A DNA stretch of 64,000 nucleotides from Synaphobranchus kaupii (GCA_029718625.1 CM056380.1:48968620-49032619), one strand, 5' to 3'; positions 1-12,014 are shown, counted from the first letter of the stretch. A program made the numbers and translations. Notes: a model not told the origin generated them from the letters alone.

Positions 1-550
1 GTTTAGCACGTTATTACACAATTTGGAATGTCTGTGGGCAGTACCCCATATGTGCTACCTGCAGCTCTTTCACGTCATTCCAGTTTTATTCACAACAGTT
101 TTATCCGATAGATGACGGTGTTCACAATTTTTTCTTGGATGCTTTGAACGATAATTTACAGCCCAGCGTAACACCATTTTTAATCTAGTCAATGTACTGT
201 TATGCAAACAGCTACAGAAAATGCATTCACTGATGGTAGTGAATATGAAAAAAGTACTGCTTGTAATATGCGGTTCTTCTCGCTGGCTACATACACATTA
301 GTCTTTCCACTCAATCACTGTCTTGTCCAGTAGGCTATGTTAGATATGGTTATTTTCGCATTTTGAGTGCATTTCACACACTGTAGTGTAAGCATTCGTT
401 CCTCAGTCATGTTTGATGTACCAACTTTCAGTGAAGCTAGAACATTTGGCAGCATTTTCCAGTGGAATATTATTCTAAGGTAATGTTTTCGGTAACATTA
501 CAATAAAATAATATTAGGCTTCGTATGTTCCTGGGCTATACTTGTCACTA
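1..550 (+). repeat. Dispersed repeat, copy A (cut by window edge)
   Basis: This stretch can be followed, with small indels, against about 52415-53005 in the same orientation. Shared blocks include ACAGCCCAGCGTAAC (near 160 and 52596), TTTTCGCATTTTGAGTGCAT (near 354 and 52799) and AGAACATTTGGCAG (near 439 and 52888). The copies have clearly diverged but are collinear for about 500 bp. I do not recognise the family and see no coding capacity or terminal repeats; the left end lies outside the window. It could be an old non-autonomous transposon or an ancient segmental copy. Confidence 0.7.
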
Positions 551-1333
551 GTTAAGGCATGAAAAATACTCATTCCAATTTACTGCGCATTGATATATGC
601 TAGATGAATGTAAAAATTGTCCTTAGAGTCATTATGAAGGGAATATTTGTGAAAAATGTGATCAAAAAAGAGGGAGCAGACATGTACAATGACATAGAGT
701 CCGCCAGACTGCCCACTGACTTTTTGCCTTTCATAGTTGAGTGTACCAATCCCCGTTTGGAGACTACATTTCCCATCATTTTTGCATGCAAATTGCAAAC
801 AATAATGGCGTCCTTTATGGAAGAAGATGACGGTACGCGAGTAGGTGAAATGACGGGTCCATGCGGACAGGTCTGCGCGGACACAAAAAAAAGACTTCTG
901 CGTGGACTGCCTAGGCAGATGTCCATTCAGGTCCATTTTGGGTCTGCTATGATATAATTTAGGTCCACACGCATACTTTTTTTAATATGAATTATGAATT
1001 GGCCATTAGGCGTGCGCGACGTGGGTGGTGAGTTTTCACAGCGCGTGTGAGACTCTGGAAGACAAGAGTCACAGTCACAGGGTGTTGCTCTGAGTGGTAC
1101 CAGCTGAGAGACTCAGCAGATGGGGACCTGTGCAGTAATATCGCACTCCCTTATCATTATGTCACCCAACTGCCACTGACCTACCTGCCAGGAATCAACT
1201 TTGGTCTTCTACTTTGACTGATGAATAACTGCTTAGTGTCAGATTATTTATGTTTGACTTCAGCTAAACTGTCTATTGAGAAGATCCAAATTAACGCTAA
1301 CTAAGAGAAGTTAGTTGACTGAAATTCTGAATC
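551..1333. other. Noncoding stretch
   Basis: No recognisable gene or repeat. Overlapping open frames of 108-118 codons occur on both strands at 580-957, but they resemble no family I know and have no splice context, so I treat them as chance. Confidence 0.5.
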
Positions 1334-1463
1334 ATTACATTACATTACAGGCATTTAGCAGGCGCTGTTATCCAGAGCGACTTACACAACTCCCCCCCCC
1401 CCCCGCGAAGCGATTCAGGTTAAGTACCTTGCTATAGTAACCATTATACTACACTGCCGCCCT
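1334..1463 (-). mobile_element. tRNA-derived SINE, internally deleted
   Basis: Read on the minus strand, this begins with the tRNA-like head (gcggcagtgtagtataatgg) and ends with the teleost LINE/SINE tail followed by TGTAA units (ATTACATTACATTACAGG on the plus strand). A 13-C run at 1392-1404 sits where most of the body is missing. The longer copy at 29583-29835 supports the assignment. Such SINEs are moved by a partner LINE that recognises the shared tail. Confidence 0.8.
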
Positions 1464-4371
1464 GCAATCCTAGATGTTGTCTTATTTGGGCGATTTAAAA
1501 GTAGCCAGGAATGTGGCCAAAAAGCACCCATTGCAGCGTTTGGTGCAGCGGAAAAACATTTGGTGAAGAGTGCGCTGGCGTGTTAAGTGCTGCGCCTGTA
1601 CAGCTGACGTGCCAGAGGGGAGGTGACGGCGTGAAAATGAGCCCTTCCGTCGCCTGTGACAAGTTGTCCGGATCCCACCTCTAAGAAAACAAACTGCGCT
1701 AAAGCAGGCGTCAGAAAGTGTTCCGAGCAGACTGCGAGGACCCCGAAGCAGGCTGCCATGACAGCCACAGACAGGGAGCCACATCTACACTTGCGCGACA
1801 TACCCACGATGCACCTGCACGAGGCAGTTGTGATTTCGCCATTACCGATTTGCAGGGAATCTCGTGCTGTGCCTCGCCGCAGATTTTACCCACCTGACAG
1901 TCAAGGGGAGCTCTGCGTTTTCATTTTTTACATTTCCCGACAGACAAAAGGGGGTGTAAAATGTGGACTTCATTCTGAGGTGTGATTCTACAGTGAATTT
2001 GTCGGTTACCAGAGTGTGTTCACTCCCTGGCAGGAAATAATTGCGTTGCCGGCTACTCTGTGTATCGCAAGACTCACTGTAGCCACATTCGCTGAGAACT
2101 GACATTTTTGAATAGTAACAAGTACGATGTAAATGGGTATCTAGCTGGCAAACATTTTCCATCATGCTAAGAACTGAAGGAGGCATACAAATAATTCCTG
2201 GTCTGGCAGTGGGTAGAAGGGCAACTGAGAGGATAGTGAGACCAGCGTTCATCTTAGTAACCCAGGGCCACCAGTTAAAGTGGCTGCAAAGTGTGACAGA
2301 GTGGAGGACGATTTTTCGTTTAGGAAACACTAGCCTGGACTCAGTTACAGCTTACAAATTCATGTGTGTTTTGTAACTTTTTTCATTGGATGCGGCTTTT
2401 TACATTTTTTTCTAAATTGTTTTCACAATCAAGGGAACTGCTGCACTGTGGGAAAATGCCAGCACTTTTATATCATTTCCACTGAATTAATTTCAGTCAC
2501 AGCTGAAGAGGAATGCTTCTTGAATCCAAGCCTTGTTTTTTTTGGTTCTGGGCTGGCCGACGCTTTCAATTATCCTGGAAGCCGAAAGCAGTGTTCTCAC
2601 TGTTTGTTTTATATACTGCATATTCATCATCACCTAATGTCATTAAACATGGCTAAATATCTTTAAAAAATCAATAGTCAGTAATATGAAGCGTCTTGAT
2701 TTGTAAGAAAGGGACATACGTCCACATCGGTGAGGTGTGAACAGAAAACGCACCCGTACTGTATGTACCGGATTTAAAAACAAATATTTTCACTCTCCAT
2801 ATGCTTCCACAGATGTGACCAGGTGTTAAATTCGAACAGCAGTCAGTGCTCTTGTATGCGTGGCATTGCTGATGATAAAATTATGAATTGGGCCATTTGG
2901 GTTTCTCATCTGACAATAACTACCAAAGCGTCTGCATCTGGAACCCCCCCCGAATGGGCTATTGTATGTGCCACTGAACAACAATATCTGATTTCTGTTT
3001 GATTTAATGTAACAATCAATTTGAATACACACAGGGGTAGATTTATCAAGCCATTGCAGCAGCACAGAGAGCTCTTTACACCTGTAGAACTGTGACATTT
3101 AGAATCCACTAAGGTGGCCTAAGCACCATTAGCGGTAATTCAGTAGACGAAGCACTCGTTTTGGCACGTTTGTCACAAGGCATGTGCAATTTCAGGAGTT
3201 TCCAAATGCAGGACGACAAAAAATGCCGGACAAGAGGATATTAAATATGCAAATGAGCCGCTAAACGTGATTTATCAAGGCCAGTGACAATTGTGGCTCG
3301 CTTGATTGTGGCCATTATTTAAAGCCTGGAGAAAGCAGGTGTAAATTTTGTTCGAGCGCATTGACACGTGGCGGCCGCTGTTGATATTGGAGCGTTCATT
3401 ATTCTTCTCCAAACGATGCATCTGCTTTTCGGCGATTACCTTTAAGAGCTGCTGTTCACCTATAAGATCGGTGATCACCTTTAAGAACTGCGAAGCTGAG
3501 AGATGGTGACTATGAAGGCTGAACCCTCTGCTATCTGAAGATAGACCTCGTGTGCTATCTTTAGTATATATTCGTACCTAATGCACTCGGGAGACCTATG
3601 GTGACAATCAGGCCATGTAGATTCTCGTAATGGAAATTATGTTGGCTTCTTATTTAGCTTTTCTCTTCCTTGTTAAACGAGTAGTCATAATGTTGAATCT
3701 CCTTTTTTAAATTTGCAGCGTGATTTAAAACTTGATGTTCATGCTTTGAACTATCAACTTGCTGGGCAGTTATTTACTACAATTTTAACAGTACCTGGAG
3801 ATTGTGTTCAGAGGTTCCTTCTCGCCATTGCAAAACAAAAATAAATGCGTTCAGTGGCATCAAATGAAAACTATTTCAAATGACATGAAAGGACTGACAT
3901 CTTTTCTATATGTCTTTCGTTTAAATGAGCAGAGCCAAATGGTGACGGCGTGTAGCTTTCTGGCAGCCGCATGTGTCTTTCACAGTGAGTTGTGAAGACT
4001 TTGATAGTGTGAGGAGGGAAGGTCTGCCGAGGGTCATGTTCACAGTTGGTATTCACGTGCTAACGTGCTAAGATTTGGCTCAGAGAGGGCTAATCGTATG
4101 ACTTTTGTGCTGAGCAGCCAGCTGGCCCTTACATTAACGGCTGAGGTCGGGGATGGGCAACAAGGGCTGATACGTTTCTGGATTTCATGCCAACTTCTGC
4201 TCTTAATTATGTAATTAGTCCAAATAATTTATATGATCTGACATTTTTAATGTTGTCATGAGCTAGAGCTGCAGACTGGGCATGTATCATCGGTGAAAAT
4301 GTTTAACCATGGGCCGCCTATATGGAGTGAACTAACACACGTGTATAAGGCTGATATGCAGTATCCACTCG
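1464..4371. other. Noncoding stretch, possible old transposon at 2.8-3.5 kb
   Basis: No supportable exon. The part from about 2826 to 3480 has open frames on the minus strand and a repeated TTTATCAAG word (near 3033 and 3271), which could mark a decayed DNA transposon, but I cannot place it in a superfamily. The rest appears unique and AT-rich. Confidence 0.4.
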
Positions 4372-4447
4372 AGATCCATTCAAATACAGAGACGTTATAG
4401 TATCGCTTGTAAGAGTACCAGAAAATAAGATATCAAGAGTCTTTTGA
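4372..4447 (+). repeat. 76-bp motif shared with 9157-9232
   Basis: This segment is about 85-90 percent identical by eye to the reverse complement of 9157-9232. Shared words include ATCCATTCAAAT, TTATAGTATCGCTT and ATCAAGAGTCTTTTGAT. In both places it lies just upstream of the 3' end of a Tc1-like transposon in the same relative orientation, so it may be part of an internally deleted element. Confidence 0.75.
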
Positions 4448-4733
4448 TGTTGTTGGGTCACAGACATCAGGTAGTCATGGCATGCAAAGGATATGCGACC
4501 AAATATTACAAATTATTAGTTTATTCTATATATAAATGCAGGGGTGCCAATAATTTTGGTCAACATGGTTTTGTTAAAAATAATTATTTCTTGATGAGGA
4601 TTTTTTTTTCTCATAATAAATTTACATCAATTTTTAAAAAATTTTCAGTGTGAGATTAATCTAATTCACCAAACGGTGAACCCTTTTACTCATCTTTACC
4701 AGGGGTGCCAATAATAGTGGCCGCATACTCGCA
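4448..4733 (+). mobile_element. Tc1/mariner-like transposon, 3' remnant
   Basis: The first part encodes VVMACKGYATKYY, matching the usual carboxy end of fish Tc1 transposases (KGYATKY followed by a stop). After it comes an AT-rich 3' tail with the phrase GGGGTGCCAATAATTTTGG at about 4542 and again in the form GGGGTGCCAATAATAGTGG at about 4703-4721, as at the ends of several fish Tc1 families. The DD34E catalytic core and the 5' terminus are absent, so the copy cannot make transposase. It is joined on the left to the 76-bp shared motif. Confidence 0.75.
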
Positions 4734-4766
4734 TCTCTCTCTCTCTCTCACACGCACACACACTCG
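4734..4766. repeat. Short (CT)n/(CA)n microsatellite
   Basis: CT dinucleotides run directly into a CA-rich tract at the right edge of the Tc1-like remnant. Confidence 0.8.
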
Positions 4767-5341
4767 AACACGCAGACATCCGTGTGGCAGGTGTTTTTGA
4801 GGAAGTGCAGCTTTTAACACCTTTCAAGCACAGAATACTAGCCAATTGGAATTGGCCATGTTGTTTTGACAGTTGCTGTAGAGAATGGGGCCTTGACTGA
4901 AAGAACTATGGCAGTTTGAGCTGCGTTGACATCTCGTCTCATGCTCATGTGAGCTTTCAATGTAGCAGAGCCTGAGGTAGGTGCTGAAGGTGGCTTCAGG
5001 AAGCATCTTCGCAGTTTCTGTTTTAGATATAACTTAAGTTAATTTTCCTCATTAGTGCAACTATGAAATGGACTAAAATAAATGAGCTACAATGTCACAA
5101 TCCAGTCTAAAAAAACAACTATTTCCCACAGTAGAAAATTTTGTTACTTAAATAAATTAGTAGCATATGTCTCTCAAAGCCTACTTGAAAAGCATTGTTA
5201 TAGGCTTGCATAAAAGGCTGCTATTATTCTATTTGCTGTGTGTCATCAGCTCCATCTGGTCATTGTTGGAGTATAGATGTGCTCAACTCAAGGTTAATTA
5301 ACAACCAAGCCCCTGTCAGTCATATTCCTCAAGGGAGGGTA
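4767..5341. other. Noncoding stretch
   Basis: Nothing recognisable in this 0.57-kb stretch. Confidence 0.5.
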
Positions 5342-5396
5342 CAGACAGACAGAGGGTACACGCACGCACGCCCGCACGCACGCACGCCCGCATGCC

Positions 5397-5432
<36 letters not shown>

Positions 5433-5443
5433 CACACACACAG
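5342..5443. repeat. (ACGC)n microsatellite
   Basis: Imperfect CGCA/CCCGCA units change into perfect CGCA and then CACA. The Ala/Arg/His-rich open frame across it is only the repeat read as codons. Confidence 0.9.
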
Positions 5444-5589
5444 GAACATTTTCTGTATTTTCTCCAGCTGTTTCCTCAGTCTTGACTTATTTCTACCGTT
5501 CCTTTCATGAAGTTATGTTCTCTATTGTCTTGTCAGACTTTGAACAGAACACTTGCTTCAGGCAGAAGACGTCAACCTGTACGAAAAGA

Positions 5590-5590
5590 C

Positions 5591-5627
<37 letters not shown>

Positions 5628-5722
5628 TGTGTGTGAGAGAAAGAGAAACGGGAGAGGGTGAGACGGAAAGAGACGAAGAGAGAGAGGGGGGAAAGAGAGA
5701 AGGAGAGCAAGAGAGGGAGAGA
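5590..5722. repeat. (GT)n followed by (GA)-rich tract
   Basis: A GT run of about 20 units passes into a purine-only GAGA/GGGA tract, a compound microsatellite. The Cys-Val and Glu-Arg open frames here are simple-sequence artefacts. Confidence 0.9.
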
Positions 5723-7429
5723 GCTTGTGTTTTTGGAACGAGAGTATGGTTATGATTACAGCAAGCTTTTAGCAATCACTCTTTCTGTCTATGCCGTATA
5801 CACTTCATCCTTTTTGCCTTCCTGTAAAACCGCTCGTGTGGGTCTGTGCTTTTCAAAGGAGAGTCCTCTGCAAGGTTACTGTACGTTAAGCCATTATGAA
5901 AAGGGCGGAAAGCCTCCGCATAAGAGGCAGGTGCTGAGGTGTAGTACGAGGCCCCTGTGGTTTGCGCTCGGGGGAGCTGAGGGCTTATCAGCAGTGGGCA
6001 GGTTGGAAGGGCCAGGTCTGTGGGAGCAGGAGGCTGTGGGTGCAGGTTAGTGGGGGCAGGGGGGGGTGTGCGGTGTGCATCTCCTCTACCCTCTGTAACT
6101 GCTCAAAGCACTGTCCATCTGCCACTGTGCTTATAATTGAGCTCAAGGGAAATCCATCCCAGTTCGGCTCCTTAATTGTAAGAGTCATTGAAAACGAGTA
6201 CAGGTAAAAAATTTAAATAAAAAGAGAACATTTTTTTTACGGTTCATCATTGGCTAAGCAGGGGAGGGGGGCGCTGGGCTGCCTCTAGCTCTGAAAACTC
6301 TCGGTATTCCAAGTAGCCCCCCCCCCGTGATGACATCGGAAAGTGGGAATAAAGCTGAGGGAAGGGCGTTTGTCACATCTGACCAAATTAAATGTCACTT
6401 TGCGGAAGGTTCCGGACATTTGCTGCTGACCATGAACCAGTGCTGTCGAGCGACGGTGGTGGGTGGGTGGAAGGGGGAGGCGTGCGTACTCTGTCAGCGC
6501 CAGGCCTCCCGCGCTTTGCGCCGTGGCCCGATTCATCGATTTTTATATCTTCTACAGTTTATTTTTGCGGAGGGAAAACACTCCTCCTGACAGTGGAGGT
6601 CAGAACCTGAAGGTCGGCCGGTGGGAGCGCGAAAACCGCGTTCGCCGCCATGGCAGAGGACGCCCATACTGCCTCAAGGGTAATGCACAGACACTCGGGC
6701 GTCTTCTACTTTACCTCCTGCTTTAACCCCCCCCCCAACGATCACAATTTATGATACCGTCTGAAATATCTTGGGCTGTCTGTTTGTTGATGGAGGAAGA
6801 GACTGAGAAGGAGGGGGAAAAAAATAAAAATAACTGACGGTGCCTGGTGTGTGCACGTTGATGGAACGGGCTTGTAAATGTTTGGGAAAAGGACGGCTCA
6901 TCCTCTTTTAATCATGCTCTGCGCCTGTTTTTACTGTTAGCGCACGTTAGACTGCCTCACCAAACCTCAGCAGCCACAATATTCCTCTCTGAATCCCGGA
7001 ATTTAATTCCACTAACTGTCGACAGGAAGGAAGTGGAACGCACCTAATTGGAATATATTTTGAAAACTGTTTTGTGGAGAAGTTGATCTGTACACGGTTC
7101 ATACTGTCGCTGCACATTTTCAGACCAAATTCTCGCACTCATTTGCTGAATACTGGAGATGGTAACGCTACATTTTTTTTCCCGTTTACACAATAATTTT
7201 CCATGGCAAGGTAATGTTTAAATAGCCCCCCCAAAAAAACTAGAAAATGTGCTCAATAGAGCAGACCTCTGACAACATCCCACAAGGCTACCAAAGACAT
7301 GAATAATATAATCAATCCCAGCCTTCTTAGTGAAAACGTCATCATGTTTAAATTACTTTTATTCTTAATGTTATTTTAGCCATTTGGTGCCAGAACTTCA
7401 TCACTTCTTCCTTGATCCGTGAAAAACCT
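5723..7429. other. Noncoding stretch
   Basis: Unique-looking sequence with G-rich patches (6045-6070, 6260-6275) and C runs (6317-6325, 6727-6735). Short overlapping frames at 5962-6730 share no recognisable domain. Confidence 0.5.
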
Positions 7430-7670
7430 TTGTTGAAAGTTGTGTGGTGTTGCGTGAATCTGTTCTGAAGTTATGCACCTTTTTGTGATTTGCCAAAAAA
7501 TGTTGCCCCCTTTTGGCCAATTGCCGTGAAAAGATAATCAGTTCTTCCTCAGCCCTCCCACTAAAATTGGTGCAAACCCGTGTGCAACTTTTTGAGATAT
7601 CCTGCTAACAGACGGACACACAAACACACAGACGTGGGTGAAAACATTACCTCCTTGGCGGAGGTTAAAA
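7430..7670 (+). mobile_element. Interspersed repeat, 3' end fragment
   Basis: The segment ending in CTCCTTGGCGGAGGTTA, preceded by GAGATATCCTGCTAACAGACGGACA, resembles from memory a very common teleost retroposon-like repeat that ends with the phrase tccttggcggaggt. I cannot state the class. No protein coding is visible. Confidence 0.5.
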
Positions 7671-8641
7671 TTTTTTTTTTTTAAAACAGCACGCATCAAG
7701 ACCCTCCAGGAATAGGACTGACTGTGCCCCTTCAACCTGATTAAAAACACTTGACTCAATGAAGATTATTTAATTTAATTATTTTTAAATCTTTTTTTGG
7801 AGGAGCTGAAGCTAATTTCAGAAGCCCGGAAAGGCAAGTTTTTTTTCACCTTTCCTTTCAGGGCTTCCATAGCTAATTCTGAATCAAATTAAAAACTAAT
7901 GCTGAATCATTTCATTGTTCTTCATTTTGTTCTCCTGAACATGTTTGCTTTGTGGCTGTTTTCGCCTCTATTAAAGGCTTTGTGAGTTGCATGTAATTGA
8001 AGGAGTAGCACTACACTACCTCTGCACACACACTACTGATAAACCATAATCCCTTGAAGCTAAATATAATTTTGGCTTCCTACGTTTGTTCTCGGTTTCG
8101 GAATAATTTATCGATATTTTATTTTTGAAAATACTGTCAGCTGTAGTCAGGTGTTAATACAGAGTGTGTGGGTGCGTGAGTGTGTGGGCGCATGCATGTG
8201 TGTACGAACGTACGAGTGTGTTTGTATGTTAGAGGTGTGGTTGAAGTGGTGAAGAAACACGTGATCCCCTAGACTTTTACTTTTAGTGATCAAATGCTCT
8301 GTGAGATGAAGAATATCACTACCGCTATCATCATCATCACCATCAACCATCATCATCATTGGACACTCTGATATATCACAGCCATACCCATATGCCTGCT
8401 TCTCTTTATGATGTAAACTTGTTATTGGTTCAATCTGCTCATAATATAGATTTCTATGATGCACTGAGCCATTGAGATAACAGCCCTTTCCCTTGCAGTG
8501 GAATCACCCATGGGTAGGGCTGCACAATATGTCTGATAATGTTTTTTGTTTTTTTAAGTATAATCGCCTCCATGCGGCATATCTTTTTTTCTTTAATCAT
8601 ACCTGATGCAATACTAAACAAGCAAACGTCAGAGGCCATGT
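7671..8641. other. Noncoding stretch
   Basis: A small imperfect stem pairs about 7806-7838 with 7848-7882 (GAAGCTAATTTCAGAAGC against the complement of GGCTTCCATAGCTAATTC). A GT-rich patch lies at 8160-8225 and (ATC)n at 8328-8360. The phrase GGGCTGCACAATATG at 8517 resembles the start of a common fish MITE family. Confidence 0.45.
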
Positions 8642-8833
8642 GAAATGCTTCCAGGAAAAAAAGCATCATCGCTGATATCTATTGGGTGCTGATAAGACAG
8701 GTCGTACAGCTTCTCTGTGATCGTGTCATGTGTTTTTTCAATCGCGTGGAAGCTGCAGGGCCTTGCTGCTGATTGAGTGACTTATCAGCACCCAAAAGAT
8801 ATCAGTGGCAATGTTTTTTCCTAGAAGCATTTC
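8642..8833. repeat. Inverted repeat with 52-bp arms
   Basis: The left arm 8642-8696 (GAAATGCTTCC...GGGTGCTGATAAG) is the imperfect reverse complement of 8781-8833 (CTTATCAGCACCC...AGAAGCATTTC), with a loop of about 85 bp. The arms match at roughly 85 percent by eye. This is a foldback or MITE-type structure of unknown family. Confidence 0.75.
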
Positions 8834-8877
8834 AAGCGATTTCTTATTACTCTGAACAAAAAAACCACAAGTAGATA

Positions 8878-9110
8878 CAGTACCCGTCAAAAGTTTGAAC
8901 ACACCTACTGATAGAAGGTTTTTTTTTTCTCGTGATTTTTACTGTTTTCCACATTTTAGAATAGTAAAGACATCAAAACTATGAGATAACACAAATGAGA
9001 TTATGCAAAGACTAAAAAAGTATCAAATCAAAAGGTTTAGATCCTTCAAAGTTGCCACCCTTTGCCTTGATAACGGCTTTGCATATTCTCTCAACCAACT
9101 TCTGTGGTAA
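8878..9110 (-). mobile_element. Tc1-like transposon, 3' terminal remnant
   Basis: Starts with CAGTACCCGTCAAAAGTTTG directly after a TA dinucleotide at 8876-8877, the canonical Tc1 target. The following sequence matches the widely known fish Tc1 terminus whose 3' untranslated part runs through the phrases ATCAAAACTATGA and GTTGCCACCCTTTGCCTTGA. The orientation means any transposase would be read on the minus strand, but nothing of the coding body remains beyond the last few codons. The other terminus is missing. Confidence 0.8.
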
Positions 9111-9156
9111 ACAGGTATTCCACAGGTAAACAGGTGATGCTATCATGACTCTATAA

Positions 9157-9232
9157 AAGGATATCAAAAGACTCTTGATGTCTTATTTCCAGGTACTCTT
9201 CAGAAGCGATACTATAACCTCTGCATTTGAAT
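9157..9232 (-). repeat. 76-bp motif shared with 4372-4447
   Basis: Reverse-complement counterpart of the copy at 4372-4447. It lies between the Tc1-like remnant and the palindromic element. Confidence 0.75.
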
Positions 9233-9244
9233 GGATTTCTATGG

Positions 9245-9590
9245 GAATTGAGGGGTGGGACTAGATTAAGGCGTAAATTACATGGGAATAATATGGAACC
9301 CATAGTTGCCTAAATGGCTGTAAGTCATCAAGGGTCTTAGGTATCAAGCAAGCCTTAAACCATCACTCTCCTGCCAGATATGCAGTAGATATGGATGAAT
9401 CTTTTTAAGGGTAGTTTCTCCTGACTTACTTTTCCATATTGTTCAATAGGAAAATGAGCCAGGAGAAACAACCCTTAAAGTGATGGTTTAAGGCTCGTTT
9501 GATACCTAAGACCCTTGATGACTTATAGCCATTTAGCCAACCATGGGTTCCATACTATTCCCATGTAATTTACAGCTTAATCTATAATTC
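9245..9590. mobile_element. Long palindromic foldback element (MITE-like)
   Basis: 9245-9366 and 9479-9590 are reverse complements at about 90 percent by eye (TAAATTACATGGGAATA against TATTCCCATGTAATTTA; GGGTCTTAGGTATCAA against TTGATACCTAAGACCC). Pairing resumes inward (GTTTCTCCTG at about 9412 against CAGGAGAAAC at about 9460), so nearly the whole element is one hairpin centred near 9443. The left arm has an extra 47-50 bp (about 9367-9414). No coding sequence and no clear target duplication. Confidence 0.8.
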
Positions 9591-10804
9591 TATATATATG
9601 CATGCATGTTCCAATATTCTATACAGATGAGCAGTGATGTAAAGCCGTTGGTCTGTATCTATGTTTCTAAGTAAATTGTCCGTGTGTTAAAGCGGAATGC
9701 ACCATGCAGCGGGGTTGTCGTTGCACTCTTGTCTCTGGGGGAGGTCCAGTTTGGGGTAGGCGTCTGTGCGTGATCTTCCTGCCACTCGTTACATCAGCAG
9801 AGCCGGAGAGAGACGGACAAACAGCTGAACAGTCAGGCTGTTTCGCGAACAGCCCTCCTGCTCAGCACCGTGGCCAGTACGAAACTAGGTTCGTTTGTGG
9901 TTGATGGTTCTGGATGGGATTCACATTCACAAGAATACAACCTCGTTGGAGCATTTGTTTGTGTCGTTCTTTTTTTTTTTTCATTAGTAACGTGTGTCGA
10001 CAGCTTGAATGTAGCAAGAAATGAGTCTTCTGAGTACGACTCTCTCTCTCTCTTGTGCAGTTAAGTCCTGTCCAGTGTGAAGTAGCCGCTCTTGTATTCC
10101 TGATGAACCGTGCTGTGGACTCAATCCTCTGATTGTCTTGGCTACAGCGAAGCTCTGCATAATTCCTTATGCGCTCTATAGTCGAACAGAGTACATTTGG
10201 TCCGATGAGCCAGACATAATTATAATTCAGTATTCTTTGATTAATCCATTAATCTCTGAAGTAAAGCTTGACGTGGGAAAATGTTCGGTGCCAAATGTTC
10301 ACTTGAGCATGTGATGAAGTATTTACTAATTAACAGTACTTTGCGTGAGAAAGCATGTGTGGAATGCCATGTATTGTGTGTTCTAGCAGACCTATAGGTA
10401 TTGGGGAATATTTAAGTGCAGCTTTCTGACAAATGTAGTGAATAAAAATTGTCTATGGGCTGGTTCCTTCACATCCCTGTTATAAATAAATTACGTCATT
10501 TTTTGAAGTCACTGTTTGATAGTTGGAATCAGTTATGAAATAATAATATTTATTTTCTACACATGAATCTGCATTTAATTCTGCCCAGTTGGTTGAAACC
10601 CTTATTGAGAACCTGTGGTGTAGGTACTGGAGCTAGTTAAAACTCTGATATATGTGCGACTGGCGGAGTTATAAATCGTTTTATGTTTCCTTGCTGCTTA
10701 GACCTTAGTGCAACAAAAATGCATCCCATAAGCCGTAAGCTATATGGCATTAGTCAATCAATTTAAACTTTAATTGCCAGGCATTTAGAGAACAGTTATA
10801 TGTA
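9591..10804. other. Noncoding stretch
   Basis: Apparently unique sequence. Two overlapping plus-strand frames (9704-9904 and 9870-10064) contain no recognisable motif. Confidence 0.5.
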
Positions 10805-11032
10805 AGGTACTCTGGTTTCCTCCCACAGTCAAAAGAGATGCAGGTTAGGCTAATTGGAGAGTCTAAATTGTCCTTGGGGTACGAATGTGAGTGAATGGTG
10901 TGTGGGCCCTGCGATGGATTGATGACCTGTCCAGGGTGTATTCCCGCCTTTCACCAAATATCTGCTGGGATAGGCTCCGGCCCCGCTGTGACCCTGACCA
11001 GGAGTAAGCGGTTTTAGGAAATGGATGGACGT
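10805..11032 (+). mobile_element. Retroposon 3' end (GGGATAGGCTCC family)
   Basis: Contains CTCCCACAGTCAAAAGA, CCTGTCCAGGGTGTATTCC, TGGGATAGGCTCCGGCCCC and ends in AAATGGATGGACG. These phrases in this order are typical of a retroposon tail found very widely in fish genomes. The class (SINE or LINE 3' end) is not decided by this fragment. Confidence 0.7.
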
Positions 11033-12014
11033 TAATCCTATATAAACCGCAATATGCTCTGATCTTGCTGTGTATTCTTTTAGTACAGGAATCAAATAAA
11101 ATGTGTTGTTATTATCTGGGTTGAGCAGCAATATAATAAACGGGAAAAGCAGTACGATACGTGTGTTGGACAGTGTTCATGAGCAGCATGGCGTAGACAT
11201 ATGTCCTCTGTTGCACAGAAAAAGAAAACAAGGCTTTTGATATATGCGCAGTTTCCTCTACGGACGACATGCATTCGCGACGTCGTGCAGAGATTCATGA
11301 TATTAGCCTGTTCTTCATCCTCCATGAGGATTGGAAACATCACTAAAGACAGCGTTATTCCCTGCGACTGAGAGAGGTAGAAGAACGCGCTTGACTGTTT
11401 GCTCACTGTTTATTTTTTGCCAGATTCTATGTCTTCTGCATGTGGATTCCCCAGAAATTGGGAACACTACAGTGCATTGAAAACGTGGACTTGCATGTGA
11501 GAAATTTCACAGCAATGTGTTTTTAAAAACACATGTACATTCCAATATGTAGAAGTCTGAAAAAAATGAATATCTTATAATAGTCTGTATACAGTATTAA
11601 CTGTTTGTAATATGTAAAAGTGCCAATCGTTTGTGCATTTGCAGATTATTATGAAGTGCTGTTTCCTTTGCAGTCTTGATAATGCATCTAATTTTAATAT
11701 ATTGCTGTTTTTCCATTTCAGTAAGGGTTATCTCTACCTTTCACAGTCTGTCCCTACAGCTTCTCACTGAGAGAATGATACATTTCTGCTCCACGGCAAT
11801 CTTCAGAATTAATCTCATAATTGCTTTCACAGTCGCTGCTCATGGTTAAATTTATGCCATTGTGGAAGAAATCAATTTGTCTCTTTCTCCAAACATATAA
11901 AAGTTATGTATTTTTTTTGAAAGACTGCTGAGTCGCACATATTAGAATTCAAGTACATAGCTCAGAATGCTGAGTGTGAATATTGACTTGTGTGCTATCG
12001 TAAAAACGTCTCCT
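11033..12014. other. Noncoding stretch
   Basis: AT-rich, nothing recognisable; a 104-codon minus-strand frame at 11092-11406 has no family resemblance. Confidence 0.5.

Noticed and set aside
580..957. Open frames of 108-118 codons on both strands at the same place
   Set aside because: Similar lengths on both strands and no known motif suggest chance.
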